From Pyropia yezoensis (taxonomy: Eukaryota; Rhodophyta; Bangiophyceae; Bangiales; Bangiaceae): DNA of 64,000 nt. Positions 12,313-23,746 of this stretch are shown here, in pieces. The translations under genes and the position numbers were made by a program. The stretch is taken from positions 17,841,346 through 17,905,345 of the forward strand of contig CM020618.1 in NCBI GenBank assembly GCA_009829735.1, read 5' to 3'. The notes under the pieces were generated by a model. That model was not told the origin of the DNA, ran no database searches, and saw only the letters and a program-made list of their open reading frames with translations. Position 1 is the first letter of the stretch. Each line of letters begins with the position of its first letter.

Positions 12313-15300
12313 GGGCGCCAGTGGGAGCAGAGGGAGGAGCACCGGCAGCCGCGGCAACCGCCGTGGCGGGGGGGGCGGCAGCGCGAGCAGAAGGAGGGGC
12401 AGCGCTCCCCCCGGTCGATGAAGATGAGGTCGTGCCCGGCCAGGCCGGGAGAGGGGCAACAGCCGACCAACCCGCGACGGGGGGGGCAGCGGGATGGGCC
12501 AAACCAGCGGCACCGGCACGGGCCGCCCAGCCTGCAGCGCGGGAGGCGGCAGCAGGGGCAGAATTTGGGGCATCGGGACAGGCCGCCGAACGCACGGCCA
12601 GGGAAGCGGCGGCAGTTGCCAAAGAAGGGGCAGCGCTTTCCTCGGTCGACAAGGACGAGGGGGTGCCCGGCCAGGCAGGGAGAGGGGCAGGGGCCGCCCA
12701 GCCCGAGGCGGGGGGAGGGCCAGCGGGAGCAGAGGGAGGGGCACCGGCAGCCTCGGCAACGACCGTGGCGGGGGGGGCGGCAGCGCCGGCAGAAGGAGGG
12801 ACAGCGCTCCCCCCGGTCGATGAAGATGAGGTCGTGCCCGGCCAGGCCGAGAGAGGGGCAACGGCCGACGAGCCAACGACGTCAGGGGCGCCAGCGGGAG
12901 CAAGGGGAGGAGCACCGGCAGCCGCTGCAACGGCCGTGGCGGAGGCGGCGGCGATTCGGGCAGAAAGGGGGGCGGCGCTCCTCCCGGTCGATAAAGATGA
13001 GGTAGTGCCCGGCCAGGCCGGGAGAGGGGCAACGGCTGACCAATCCGCGAAGGGGGTGGGCAGCAGCAAGGGCCAATCGAGCGGCACCGGCACGGGCAGC
13101 TTAGCCTGCAGCGCGGGAGGCGGCAGCAGGGGCTGAAGCTGGGGCACCCGGACAGACCGCCGAGCCCACGGCGGGGGAAGCGGCGGCAGTCGCGAAAGAA
13201 GGGGCAGCGCATTCCTCGGTCGACAAGGACGAGGGGGTGCCCGCCGAGGCCGGGAGAGGGGCAGGGGCCGCCCAGCCCGAGGCGGGGGGAGGGCCAGCGG
13301 GAGCAGAAGGAGGGGCACCGGCAGCCGCGGCAACGGCCGTGGCGGTGGGGGCCGCAGCGCGGGCAGAAGGAGGGGCAGCGCTCCCCCCGGTCGATGGAGA
13401 TGAGGTCGTGCCCGGCCAGGCCGAAAGAGCGGCAACGGCCGACGAGCCAACAACATAGGGGCCGCCAGCGGGGGCAGATAGAGGAGCACCGGCAGCCGCG
13501 GCAGCGGCCGTGGCGGGGGGTGCGGCAGCAGGGGCAGAAGCTGGGGCGCCGGGACAGGCCGCCGAGCCCACGGCGGGGGGAGCGGCGGCAGTCGCCAAAG
13601 AAGGGGCAGCGCTTTCCTCGGTCGACAAGGACGAGGGGGAGCCCGGCCAGGCCGCGAGAGGGGCAGGGGGCGCCTAGCCCGAGGCGGGAGAAGGGCCAGC
13701 GGGAGCAGAAGCAGGGGCACCGGCAGCCGCGGGAACGGCCGTGGCGGGGGTGGCGGCAGCGCGGGTGGAAGAATGGGAAGCGCTCCCCCCGAATCGATGG
13801 AGATGAGGTCGTGCCCGGCCAGGCCGGCAGAGCGGCAACGGCCGACGAGCTAACGACGTGAAGGGCGCCAGTGGGAGCAGGCGGAGGAGCACCGGCAGCC
13901 GCGGCAGCGGCCGTGGCGGGGGGGGCGGCAGCGCGGGCAGAAGGAGGGGCAGCGGTCCCCCCTGGTCGATGGAGATGAGGTCGTGCCCGGCCAGGCCGAG
14001 AGAGGGGCAACGGCCGACGAGCCAACGACGTGGAGGGCGCCAGCGGGCGCAGAGGGAGGAGCACCGGCAGCCGCGGCAACGGCCGTGGCGAAAGGGGCGG
14101 TAGCAGGAGCAGAAGGTAAGGCACCGGGACAGGCCGCCGAGCCGACGGCGGGGGAAGCGGCGGCAGTCGCCAAAGAAGGGGCAGCGCTTTCCTCGGTCGA
14201 CAAGGACGATGGGGTGCCCGGCCAGGCCGGGAGAGGGGCAGGGGCCGCCCAGCCCGAGGCGGGGAGAGGGCCAGCGGGAGCAGAAGGAGGGGCACCAGCA
14301 CCCGCGGCAACGGCCGTGGCGGTGGGGGGCGCAGCGCGGGCAGAGAGAGAGGCAGCGCTCCCCCCGGTCGATGGAGATGAGGTCGTGCCCGGACAGGCCG
14401 GGAGAGCGGCAACGGCCGACGAGCCAACAACGTGGAGGCCGCCAGCGGGCGCAGAGGGAGGAGCACCGGCAGCCGCGGCAACGGCCGTGGCGAAAGGGGC
14501 GGCAGCAGGGGCAGAAGGTGAGGCACCGGGACAGGCCGCCGAGCCCACGGCGGGGGAAGCGGCGGCAGTCGCCAAAGAAGGGGCTGCGCTTTCCTCGGTT
14601 GACAAGGACGAGGGGGTGCCCGGCCAGGCCGGGAGAGGTGCAGGGGCCGCCCAGCCCGAGGCGAAGGGAGGGCCAGCGGGAGCAGAAGGAGGGGCACCGG
14701 CAGCCGCGGCAACGGCCGTGGCGGGGATGGCGGCAGCGCGGGCGGAAGAAGGGGAAGCGCTCCCCCCGGGTCGATGGAGATGAGGTCGTGCCCGGCAAGG
14801 CCGGCAGAGCGGCAACGGCCGACGAGCCAACGACATGGAGGGCGCCAGTGGGAGCAGGCGGAGGAGCACCGGCAGCCGCGGCAGCGGCCGTTGCGGGGCG
14901 TGCGGCAGCAGGGGCAGAAGGGGAGGCACCGGGACAGGCCGCCAAGCCCACGGCGGGGGAAGCGGCGGCAGTCGCCAAAGATGGGGCAGCGCTTTCCTCG
15001 GTCGACAAGGACGAGGGGGTGACCGGCCAGGCCGGGAGAGGGGCAGGGGCTGCCCAGCCCGAGGCGGGGGGAGGGCCAGCGGGAGCAGAAGGAGGGGCAC
15101 CGGCAGCCTCGGCAACGGCCGTGGCGGGGGGGGCGGCAGCGCGGGCAGAAGGAGGGGCAGCACTCCCCCCGGGTCGATGGAGATGAGGTCGTGCCCGGCC
15201 AGGCCGAGAGAGGGGCAACGGCCGACGAGCCAACGACGTGGAGGGCGCCAGCGGGCGCAGAGGGAGGAGCACCGGCAGCCGCGGCAACGGCAGTGGCGAA

Positions 15301-16799
15301 AGGGGCGGTAGCAGGAGCAGAAGGTAAGGCACCGGGACAGGCCGCCGAGCCGACGGCGGGGGAAGCGGCGGCAGTCGCCAAAGAAGGGGCAGCGCTTTCC
15401 TCGGTCGACAAGGACGATGGGGTGCCCGGCGAGGCCGGGAGAGGGGCAGGGGCCGCCCAGCCCGAGGCGGGGAGAGGGCCCGCGGGAGCAGAAAGAGGGG
15501 CACCAGCAGCCGCGGCAACGGCCGTGGCGGTGGGGGCCGCAGCGCGGGCAGAGAGAGAGGCAGCGCTCCCCCCGGTCGATGGAGATGAGTTCGTGCCCGG
15601 CCAGGCCGGGAGAGCGGCAACGGCCGACGAGCCAACAACGTGGAGGCCGCCAGCGGGCGCAGAGGGAGGAGCACCGGCAGCCGCGGCAACGGCAGTGGCG
15701 AAAGGGGCGGTAGCAGGAGCAGAAGGTAAGGCTCCGGGACAGGCCGCCGAGCCCACGGCGGGGGAAGCGGCGGCAGTCGCCAAAGAAGAGGCAGCGCTTT
15801 CCTCGGTCGAAAAGGACGAGGGGGTGCCCGGCCAGGCCGGGAGAGGGGCAGGGGCCGCCCAGCCCGAGGAGGAGGGAGGGCCAGCGGGAGCAGAAGGAGG
15901 GGCTTCGGCAGCCGCGGCAACGGCCGTGGCGGGGGGGGCGGCAGCGCGGGCAGAAGGAGGGGCACCGCTCCCCCCGGTCGATGAAGATGAGGTCGTGCCT
16001 GGCCCGGCCGGGAGAGGGGAAACGGCCGACCACTCTGCGACGGCGGGGGCAGCGGCATTCGCCAGACGAGTGGCACCGGCACAGGCCGCCCAGCCTGCAG
16101 CGCGACAGGCGGCAGCAGGGGAAGAAGCTGGGGCACCGGGACAGGTCGCCGAGCCGACGGCGGGGGAAGCGGCGGCAGGCGCCAAAGAATGGGCAGCGCT
16201 TTCCTCGGTCGACAAGGACGATGGGGTGCCCGGCAAGGCCGGGAGAGGGGCAGGGGCCGCCCAGCCCGAGGCGGGGGGAAGGCCAGCGGGAGCAGAAGGA
16301 GGGGCACCGGCAGCCTCAGCAACGACCGTGGCGGGGGGGGCGGCAGCGCCGGCAGAGGGAGGGGCAGCGCTCCCCCCGGTCGATGAAGATGAGGTCGTGC
16401 CCGGCCAGGCCGGGAGAGGGGCAACGGCCGACGAGCCAACGACGTGGGGGGCGCCAGCGGGCGCAGAGGGAGGAGCACCGGCAGCCGCGGCAACGGCCGT
16501 GGCGAAAGGGGCGGCAGCAGGGGCAGAAGGTGAGGCACCGGGACAGGCCGCCAAGCCCACGGCGGGGGAAGCGGCGGCAGTCGCCAAAGAAGGGGCAGCG
16601 CACTCCCCGGTTGATGCGGGGGAGGAAGGGCCCGGCGAGGTTGATAGAGGGGCGGCGGCCACCCAGCCCGAGGCGGGAGGAGGGCCCGCGGGAGCAGAAG
16701 GAGGGGCACCGGCAGCCGCGGCAACGGCCGTTGCGGGGGGGGCGGCAGCGCGGGCAGAAGGAGGGGCACCGCTCCCCCCGGTCGATGGAGATGAGGTCG

Positions 16800-18420
16800 T
16801 GCCTGGCCCGGCCGGGAGAGGGGCAACGGCCGACCACCCCGCGACGGGGGGGGCAGCGGCCTTGGCCAGACGAGTGGCACCGGCACAGGCCGCCCAGCCT
16901 GCAGCGCGACAAGCGGCAGCAGGGGAAGAAGCTGGGGCACCGGGACAGGCCGCCGAGCCAACGGCGGGGGAAGCGGCGGCAGGCGCCAAAGAAGGGGCAG
17001 CGCTTTCCTCGGTCGACAAGGACGATGGGGTGCCCGGCGAGGCCGGGAGAGGGGCAGGGGCCGCCCAGCCCGAGGCGGGGGGAAGGCCAGCGGGAGCAGA
17101 AGGAGGGGCACCGGCAGCCGCGGCAACGGCCGTGGCGGTGGGGGCCGCAGCGCGGGCAGAAGGAGGGGCAGCGCTCCCCTTGGTCGATGGAGATGAGGTC
17201 GTGCCCGGCCAGGCCGGGAGAGGGGCGACGGCCGACGAGCCAACGACGTGGGGGGCGCCAGCGGGCGCAGAGGGAGGAGCACCGGCAGCCGCGGCAACGG
17301 CCGTGGCGAAAGGGGCGGCAGCAGGGGCAGAAGGTGAGGCACCGGGACAGGCCGCCGAGCCGACGGCGGGGGAGGCGGCGGCAGTCGCCAAAGAAGGGGC
17401 AGCGCTCTCCTCGGTTGATGCGGGGGAGGGAGGGCCCCGCCAGGTTGATAGAGGGGCGGCGGCCGCCCAGCCCGAGGCGGAAGGAGGGCCAGCGGGAGCA
17501 GAAGGAGGGGCACTGGCAGCCGCGGCAACGGCCGTTGCGGGGGGGGCGGCAGCGCGGGCAGAAGGAGGGGCACCGCTCCCCCCGGTCGATGGAGATGAGG
17601 TCGTGCCTGGCCCGGCCGGGAGAGGGGCAACGGCCGACCACCCCGCGACGGGAGGGGCAGCGGCCTTGGCCAGACGAGTGGCACCGGCACAGGCCGTCCA
17701 GCCTGCAGCGCGACAAGCGGCAGCAGGGGAAGAAGGTGGGGCACCGGGACAGGCCGCCGAGCCGACGGCGGGGGAAGCGGCGGCAGGCGCCAAAGAAGGG
17801 GCAGCGCTTTCCTCGGTCGACAAGGACGATGGGGTGCCCGGCGAGGCCGGGAGAGGGGCAGGGGCCGCCCAGCCCGAGGCGGGGGGAAGGCCAGCGGGAG
17901 CAGAAGGAGGGGCACCGGCAGCCGCGGCAACGGCCGTGGCGGTGGGGGCCGCAGCGCGGGCAGAAGGAGGGGCAGCGCTCCCCTTGGTCGATGGAGATGA
18001 GGTCGTGCCCGGCCAGGCCGGGAGAGGGGCGACGGCCGACGAGCCAACGACGTGGGGGGCGCCAGCGGGCGCAGAGGGAGGAGCACCGGCAGCCGCGGCA
18101 ACGGCCGTGGCGAAAGGGGCGGCAGCAGGGGCAGAAGGTGAGGCACCGGGACAGGCCGCCGAGCCGACGGCGGGGGAGGCGGCGGCAGTCGCCAAAGAAG
18201 GGGCAGCGCTCTCCTCGGTTGATGCGGGGGAGGGAGGGCCCCGCCAGGTTGATAGAGGGGCGGCGGCCGCCCAGCCCGAGGCGGAAGGAGGGCCAGCGGA
18301 AGCAGAAGGAGGGGCACTGGCAGCCGCGGCAACGGCCGTGGCGGTGGGGGCCGCAGCGCGGGCAGAAGGAGAGGCAGCGCTCCCCCCGGTCGATGGAGAT
18401 GAGGTCGTGCCCGGCCAGGC
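16800..18420. repeat. 804-bp higher-order duplication inside the array
   Basis: A block containing CTCCTCGGTTGATGCGGG at 17407 recurs at 18211, an offset of 804 bp (two 171-bp plus two 231-bp units). The flanking variants (VDAGEGGPRQVDRG on the plus strand) are shared only by these copies. Outer limits are approximate. Confidence 0.7.
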
Positions 18421-18729
18421 CGGGAGAGCAGCAACGGCCGACGAGCCAACAACGTGGGGGCCGCCAGCGGGCGCAGATGGAGGAGCACCGGCGGCCGCGG
18501 CAACCGCCGTGGCGATAGGGGTGGCAGCAGGGGCAGAAGGTGAGGCACCGGGACAGGCCGCCGAGCCGACGGCGGGGGAAGCGGCGGCAGTCGCCAAAGA
18601 AGGGGCAGCGCTCTCCTCGGTTGATGCGGGGGTGGGAGGGCTTGGCCAGGTTGATAGAGGGGCGGCGGCCGCCCAGCCCGAGGCGGGGGGAGGGCCAGCG
18701 GGAGCAGAAGGAGAGGCACCGGCAGCCGT

Positions 18730-21214
18730 TGCCGTGGCTGCCGGCCTGGCGCCTCGGGGTTCAACGGCTGACCCGAGCGCGTGACTACCCCCACGATGGG
18801 GATGTCCTCATCGACTGGGTTAGTGTCCAGCCCCTCGGTAGGTACCCGAGAGAGGCCGTCGGCAAGGGCATGTTGCCTGCCAGGTCTGTACTCAATGTCA
18901 AAGTTGAAGGGTGGCAGTCGCACCCTCCACCGGTTGAGACGAGTGTTCGTACAGTCCGTCTTGAAGATGAACTGCAACGCGCGGTGGTCACAGCGGATGA
19001 GGAACTTCTCACTCTCTAGGTAGTGACGAAGTGACGTCACCGCCCACACCACTGCGAGTCCTTCCAACTCGGTGACTCCGTAGTTCTTCTCGGCCCAGTT
19101 CAGCCCCTTGCTGAAGTATCCCACCGGCAAGTACTCCTTGTCCGGCTGCTGCTGAAGCAACACACAACCTAGTTGGTCGTAGCTAGCGTCCACATCCAGG
19201 ATGTAGTGGCCTCCCAACCTGGGAATAGCCAGAATAGGGGGCTTCAGCAGAAGGTCCCGGAGAGTCTCAAAGGATTCCTGCTCCACCCGACTTGGGGGAG
19301 GCAGGTTCTTCGGTAGCGTTGAGCTCACTAACTCATTCAACGGTTTCGCCACCTTGGCGAAGCCCTTGGTGAAACGTCGGTACACGTTACACATCCCGAG
19401 GAAGCTCCTCATCTGGGTCTGGGTCCGGGGGTACTGAGCCTTACGGATGGCCCTCAAGTTCTTCTCGTTGACACTGAGACGCCCCGGACGGACAACATGT
19501 CCCAAGTATTCCACCTCTTGAGTGAAGAGGTGGCACTTACTCGCCTTCAGTGACACACCGGCGTCAGCAAGTAGCTTGAACACCTGGCCAAGATGGCCAA
19601 TGTGTTCCTCTGACTTCGGGAGAACACAAAGATATCGTCTGGGTACACGAGACAGATCTGCCACCGTACTCCGGCCAGAATCATGTCCATAGCGCGCTGG
19701 AAAGCTGCCGGCGCGGTACACAGGCCAAACGGTAGACGCTTGTACCGGTAGGTACCACAGTGACAGGTGAAGGTAGTTTTGTGCCTGTCCTCCGGGGCAA
19801 TGGGAATTTTCCAGTACCCCGCAATACAGTCCAGGGTAGAGAACACGTTCGCCTCCCCCAGAGAGTCCAGACAGTCGTCCATCCTAGGTAGGGGATAACT
19901 GTCCTTCACCGTGCTCTCGTTGAGCTTACGGTAGTCAATACAGAACCGGGGGGTCCCATCATCTTTGGGGACGATAACCACCGGACTCGCCCACTCGGCG
20001 TTGCTGGCCTCGATCACACCGAGGGCCTCCATGCGAGCAACTTGCTCCTTAACGAGGGCCCTTGAACGGGGTCCTCCTCTATACGGTTGTTGGCGTATAG
20101 GGGGTGCACCGGGCTTCAACTCGATCCGGTGTTGGGTGGCTCTCATGAGTCCCAATTGACCATCCCACAACTTGTGATATTGGTCCAAGAGGCGTTCAAC
20201 TTGAACCCTCAACCTGGGTGGGACACTCTCCATGTTCACATGGGGCCGAGGAGAGGCGGCCGACTTGGCTTGATGCTTCTCCTTTCCGGACTTCGGGTCG
20301 CTACTTGCGCCCGCGTTGAGGGTGACCGCTACTACCGGTCCCTCGTGTTGGTCGATATAGCCGAACTTGGCTCCCGACTTGAAGTACTTGGGCGACGAGC
20401 TCAGGTTCATCACCTGGATCCTCCACGGGACTCCGGCTTTGGAGTCCATCGTGCCATGGGCAACATGCACTTGGTGCTTGCGAGCAACTCGGGGGTGAGG
20501 GTGCACCAACCCGTTCCCCGTATAATCAGTTACAACGTCAACGTGCGCCACCGAGTTGGGGGGCAATGTGACTTTACGGGCTAAACGCAGGGTAGCAGTA
20601 AACACTTCCCTCACAGAACAAACAGGCTTCGACTTTGAGACTGTCACAGGAGCCACAGACTTTCCCTTACCAAGGATGGGGATGGTTTCCCCATTCATCA
20701 ACCTGACCCAATACTCAGGGCCACAAATCAAAGGCACTTGTGTAACAACATAGGGGGTACCCAGAAGCAGGGGTACCGATATATTCTCACCTACTCCATA
20801 GGTCACGTCGACCTCATGGGTCCCCAACCTAGTTGGTAGGGGCACGGCACCAACGATGGGAAGTACCCCACCATTCATATCGATCAGATGGTCAGCTTTA
20901 GACTTCCAGCGTTGGAGCTTCATCTCCTTTGGTAATAGCGACTTGCGTATCAAGGAGGCTCCTGACCCGGTATCAAGTACGATACGGGCACAACAGGCGC
21001 GGCCGGGGGCAAGTTGCACCCGTCCAGCCACCTGGAAGTTCTCACCCGTCAGCACCGTGATGACCCGACGTGGGTTTACGTTCTTGGGGAGTCCTACCCG
21101 AGGTGGGCGGACTCCCTCAGGTCGCCGCAGTATCCGGCACGGTTGGTTCGTCCTCTTGACCCACTTTGCCGAGGCTGCCGTTGTGAGCTTCGGACGACCA
21201 ACTCCAACGGTCAT
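18730..21214 (-). pseudogene. Ty3/gypsy pol: protease, reverse transcriptase, RNase H (frameshifted, integrase missing)
   Basis: The frame starts with ATG at 21214, which overlaps the gag stop as ATGA. The aspartic protease carries the DTG active site (IVLDTGSGASLI). The reverse transcriptase shows IDYRKLNESTVKDSYPLPR, FSTLDCIAGYWKIPI and LPFGLCTAPAAFQRAM, with YPDD at the catalytic Y-x-D-D box. A one-base frame break falls just after it, near 19610-19618; the thumb and RNase H follow in the next frame (SLKASKCHLFTQEVEYLGH). RNase H keeps its acidic residues in LDVDASYDQLG, VTELEGLAVVWA, RCDHRALQ and HALADGLSR. The frame then runs into the minisatellite at about 18730. No integrase zinc finger or DDE core follows. 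The enzyme copies element RNA into DNA; this copy is probably dead because of the frameshift and the missing integrase. Confidence 0.9.
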
Positions 21215-23157
21215 TCGTTTCCCGCCGACTTGGCGTCCGAATCTGAGGACGAAGGGGAAGACGACGAATCCGAGGACGACGTGTCCGCCCCCTCCGCCGA
21301 GGGTGTGGCGACCGCCACCACCGGTCGAGACCCACCCTCGCGGCGTGAACGTACTTCGTTCGTAGCCGACTTCTTACTCGCATTCCTAACAAGTTGTTGG
21401 ATGCGTTTACTCAACTTGGGGCAATCATATGCCCAATGTCCATCGGAGTTGCAGTTCCAACACCGATTGTCAGTTCCCGGAGGGGTCTTCCCGACTGGGG
21501 AAGACGAAGAGGTACCCTGGGAAGTTCCCACGGCAGCTAGCACCCTTTCCTTGCGGATTCGGCGTGCCTCTCTCAACTCTCTAGCCTGGCGCGCCTCCTC
21601 ACGTTCCTTGGCCAACTCGGCCTGACGCTCCTGGCGTTGTTCCTCCCGCAATTTGCGGTAGGCCTCGCCTCTGCGGTAGCCGAACCTATCCAACTCGGCC
21701 AGGGTCGCCCGGGCAGTGTTATGCTCCCGGGTCTCCATCCGGACTGACCAATGGAGTCCCTCCACAAACCGACTCTTCACCACAGCTTGTGGATGAAGAA
21801 ACCCACAAAGATTGTTGAGCTTACGAACTCGCTCCGCAAAGGAGAACTCGTCCTCCGCCTCTTCCTGATGGGCTTGCGTAAACTCCTCGACTTGAGAAGC
21901 CAACGCCGCTTCATCTACCATGGCTCTCAACAACCAGTTGACGAGCTCCAAATAGGACGTCACCTCACCAGCGCCTCCACTTGAGGAGCTGGGCATGACG
22001 GACATAAGTTCTGTCCGCAGGTCCCCCTTCGTGAATTCCTGTAGCATATAGAACGCCATGCCTTCACTTATGGCATTGTAGTCACAGGCTTTTGTGAAAC
22101 GACGTAGGAACTCAGAGACACGGAGGGGGGGAGTTCCATCCCACTGCTCTTTGTGCCCAAAAGAGCGAAGTGCATTCTTCTTGGCACGGCCCATGGCTCG
22201 GGCCTGGTCAGCACTATACGCCACCGACTGGTTGTGGAGAGCGTAGGTCTCACAGTCAAAGATCCTCTGGTAGACCGGGTTGGCTACCTGGATCTTGGGC
22301 GGCACCTCACGTTGAGGGAACAGCCGCTGTGGCACTGGGGTAAGTTGATCCTCAGTGCTTGTAGCCTGGCTCGGCGCGCTGGGTGTAGCCGCCGGCGTTT
22401 CCGGGGGAAACTCCCCCGTGAAGGGCGTACGCCCCACCGAGTATGGTTTGGCTCCCTCGTTGGGAGTCACAGGTGTCGCCCCCTGTTCGGGGCGACCCGA
22501 GATAGGCGTGAGGAGGGATTCCCCCTGCGCCTGCGGTCTCGAAAGCCCCGATCCGGTCTGGACATTAAGGCCATCTGGCAAACTCGCCACAATCTGATTC
22601 AGAATAGTATTCGTCATCGTGACCACCAGGTCCGGCAAAGTCTGCCGCAACACATTGGTCGCCTCCCGACGGACAGTTTCCGCGAGGAGTGGATTGACGA
22701 CTCCAGTTGAGTCTCGGTCCGCCTCCGGGAGTCCACCTGAGGGGTAACCACGTTCCTCAGGGGTCTCAACCGGGGGCATGGGCGCGAGCCCATCGCCGAC
22801 CAACGGAGGTCCGCCGTCCCCCGAAAGCCTAGTTGGCGACGGCTCCAAGCCAAAGTTGGCTCCAACCCGAGTGGAACCCGCGGGGACAGTCCTCACCCCT
22901 TGGGAGGTTCCCGTTGAGTGTACCACACGGTGGCCAGACTTCGGCCCACCCACATCAGAAGTGTCACCCGAGCGAACTCCCGACTGAGTCGGGTTGGCCT
23001 GTTGCCCGCCCACGCTTCTAGTCCTGCTGGCTTGTGGGACCTCTCGTCCCTCTGCGACCCCAGGTAAGCCCACCTGTGTCTCACCAGTATTCAAAGGCAC
23101 TGAAGTACGTGCGTCACCCGTGTACTCCCCGGACGACGGGGGGTCCGAAGTAGCCAT
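21211..23157 (-). CDS. Ty3/gypsy Gag with CCHC zinc knuckle (inner element)
   Basis: This is the structural Gag of the inner LTR element, expected to form the particle that packages element RNA. The most likely start is ATG at 23157 (MATSDPPSSGEY); the frame can also be read from a GTG 24 bases upstream. The N-terminal half is Pro/Ser/Gly-rich. A retrotransposon Gag-like helical region follows around FLRRFTKACDYNAISEGMAF and SFAERVRKLNNLCGFLHPQA. A highly charged Arg/Glu coiled-coil-like segment (REEQRQERQAELAKEREEAR) precedes the zinc knuckle CWNCNSDGHWAYDC (C-x2-C-x4-H-x4-C). The C-terminus is Ser/Asp-rich. The frame is intact. It ends in TGA at 21211, sharing bases with the pol start. Confidence 0.88.
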   Translation of the reverse strand: MATSDPPSSGEYTGDARTSVPLNTGETQVGLPGVAEGREVPQASRTRSVGGQQANPTQSGVRSGDTSDVGGPKSGHRVVHSTGTSQGVRTVPAGSTRVGANFGLEPSPTRLSGDGGPPLVGDGLAPMPPVETPEERGYPSGGLPEADRDSTGVVNPLLAETVRREATNVLRQTLPDLVVTMTNTILNQIVASLPDGLNVQTGSGLSRPQAQGESLLTPISGRPEQGATPVTPNEGAKPYSVGRTPFTGEFPPETPAATPSAPSQATSTEDQLTPVPQRLFPQREVPPKIQVANPVYQRIFDCETYALHNQSVAYSADQARAMGRAKKNALRSFGHKEQWDGTPPLRVSEFLRRFTKACDYNAISEGMAFYMLQEFTKGDLRTELMSVMPSSSSGGAGEVTSYLELVNWLLRAMVDEAALASQVEEFTQAHQEEAEDEFSFAERVRKLNNLCGFLHPQAVVKSRFVEGLHWSVRMETREHNTARATLAELDRFGYRRGEAYRKLREEQRQERQAELAKEREEARQARELREARRIRKERVLAAVGTSQGTSSSSPVGKTPPGTDNRCWNCNSDGHWAYDCPKLSKRIQQLVRNASKKSATNEVRSRREGGSRPVVAVATPSAEGADTSSSDSSSSPSSSDSDAKSAGNE

Positions 23158-23255
23158 GTTGGCTGACGATCCGTATGACACGGTCCAAGTCCACCGTTCC
23201 TCTGAGACAGAGGGCCCCTTACACCCGGGTGCACCCGGAGGTAAAGTTTACCTCT

Positions 23256-23274
23256 GTCCCCTGCTGCTCCACCA
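23256..23274 (-). other. Primer-binding site, inner element
   Basis: Minus strand TGGTGGAGCAGCAGGGGAC lies two bases inside the LTR end. The same 19 bases occur at 25343-25361 in the outer element. Read as a tRNA 3' end it fits CCA, a discriminator A, a seven-base acceptor strand and a T-stem with C61. The tRNA was not identified. Confidence 0.75.
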
Positions 23275-23276
23275 AA

Positions 23277-23746
23277 TGTGGCAAAAAACCACTTACACAC
23301 ACGGCACCCAAGTTGGGGCGGTGTACAAGGGCTGCCTCCCGTGTCGGGGGAACCGGAAGAAGTGCAAGTCGCACACACTCTGTCCCTGTTGTGGGGCAAA
23401 CCCCCCACTGACAAACAAGAGGATGGTGTGTGGTCCAACAGTTTCTTGGTCGGGACGGGGACGCAGGGCCAAGCCCCGCTGTCCCTCCCCTTATCCCCCC
23501 AGGGTCCCCTCAGAATCTCGCCACTCAGAATCTCCCACCCCACCACCTGCCCACCGGGCCACACGAAAATTCAAGACGATAAATGCAGAAAACCCTCAAA
23601 TCCAAGTTGGATTTACTACTAAGCTAATTATCCCAAACTTAGGGAATACGGACCCAAATGCAGGGGGAGGAACGGATCAGGCTAGTGGCCTGCCGCCCCT
23701 TGCATGGCACGTGTTGCCCCCCTACCTGGGGGTCAATACCGCCACA
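23277..23746 (-). mobile_element. 5' LTR of the inner Ty3/gypsy element
   Basis: This 470-bp segment is bounded by TGTGGC and GCCACA, the short inverted ends typical of LTRs. Its inner end is followed after two bases by the primer-binding site. Its outer end interrupts the gag frame of the outer element: the last few codons of that frame are LTR sequence. The flanking five bases are tgcat (23747-23751), a candidate target duplication whose partner is missing because no 3' LTR is present in the window. Confidence 0.75.

Larger units (their letters stand above)
2424..18729. repeat. 16.3-kb compound minisatellite (171/231-bp units)
   Basis: The array is built from two related unit lengths. The 171-bp unit reads, on the plus strand, as 57-residue blocks around VPGQAGRGATADEPTT and AEGGAPAAAATAVA. 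The 231-bp unit reads as 77-residue blocks around AAPARAAQPAAREAAAGAE and VAKEGAALSSVDKDEG. Both lengths are multiples of three, and about 85 units fit. Copies in 2.4-13.1 kb are very similar; copies in 13.4-18.7 kb are more diverged and include hybrids. Several frames on both strands are open for kilobases, for example 4137-9908 on plus and 3664-18597 on minus, so openness alone is no evidence of coding. On the minus strand the array continues in frame from the RNase H end of pol. The likeliest reading is a minisatellite that expanded in the pol linker; a giant low-complexity protein cannot be excluded. Confidence 0.9.

Noticed and set aside
3664..18597. Minus-strand 4,977-codon frame as a real gene
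   Set aside because: Its sequence changes composition several times as the repeats shift phase, and it overlaps the pol frame on the same strand.
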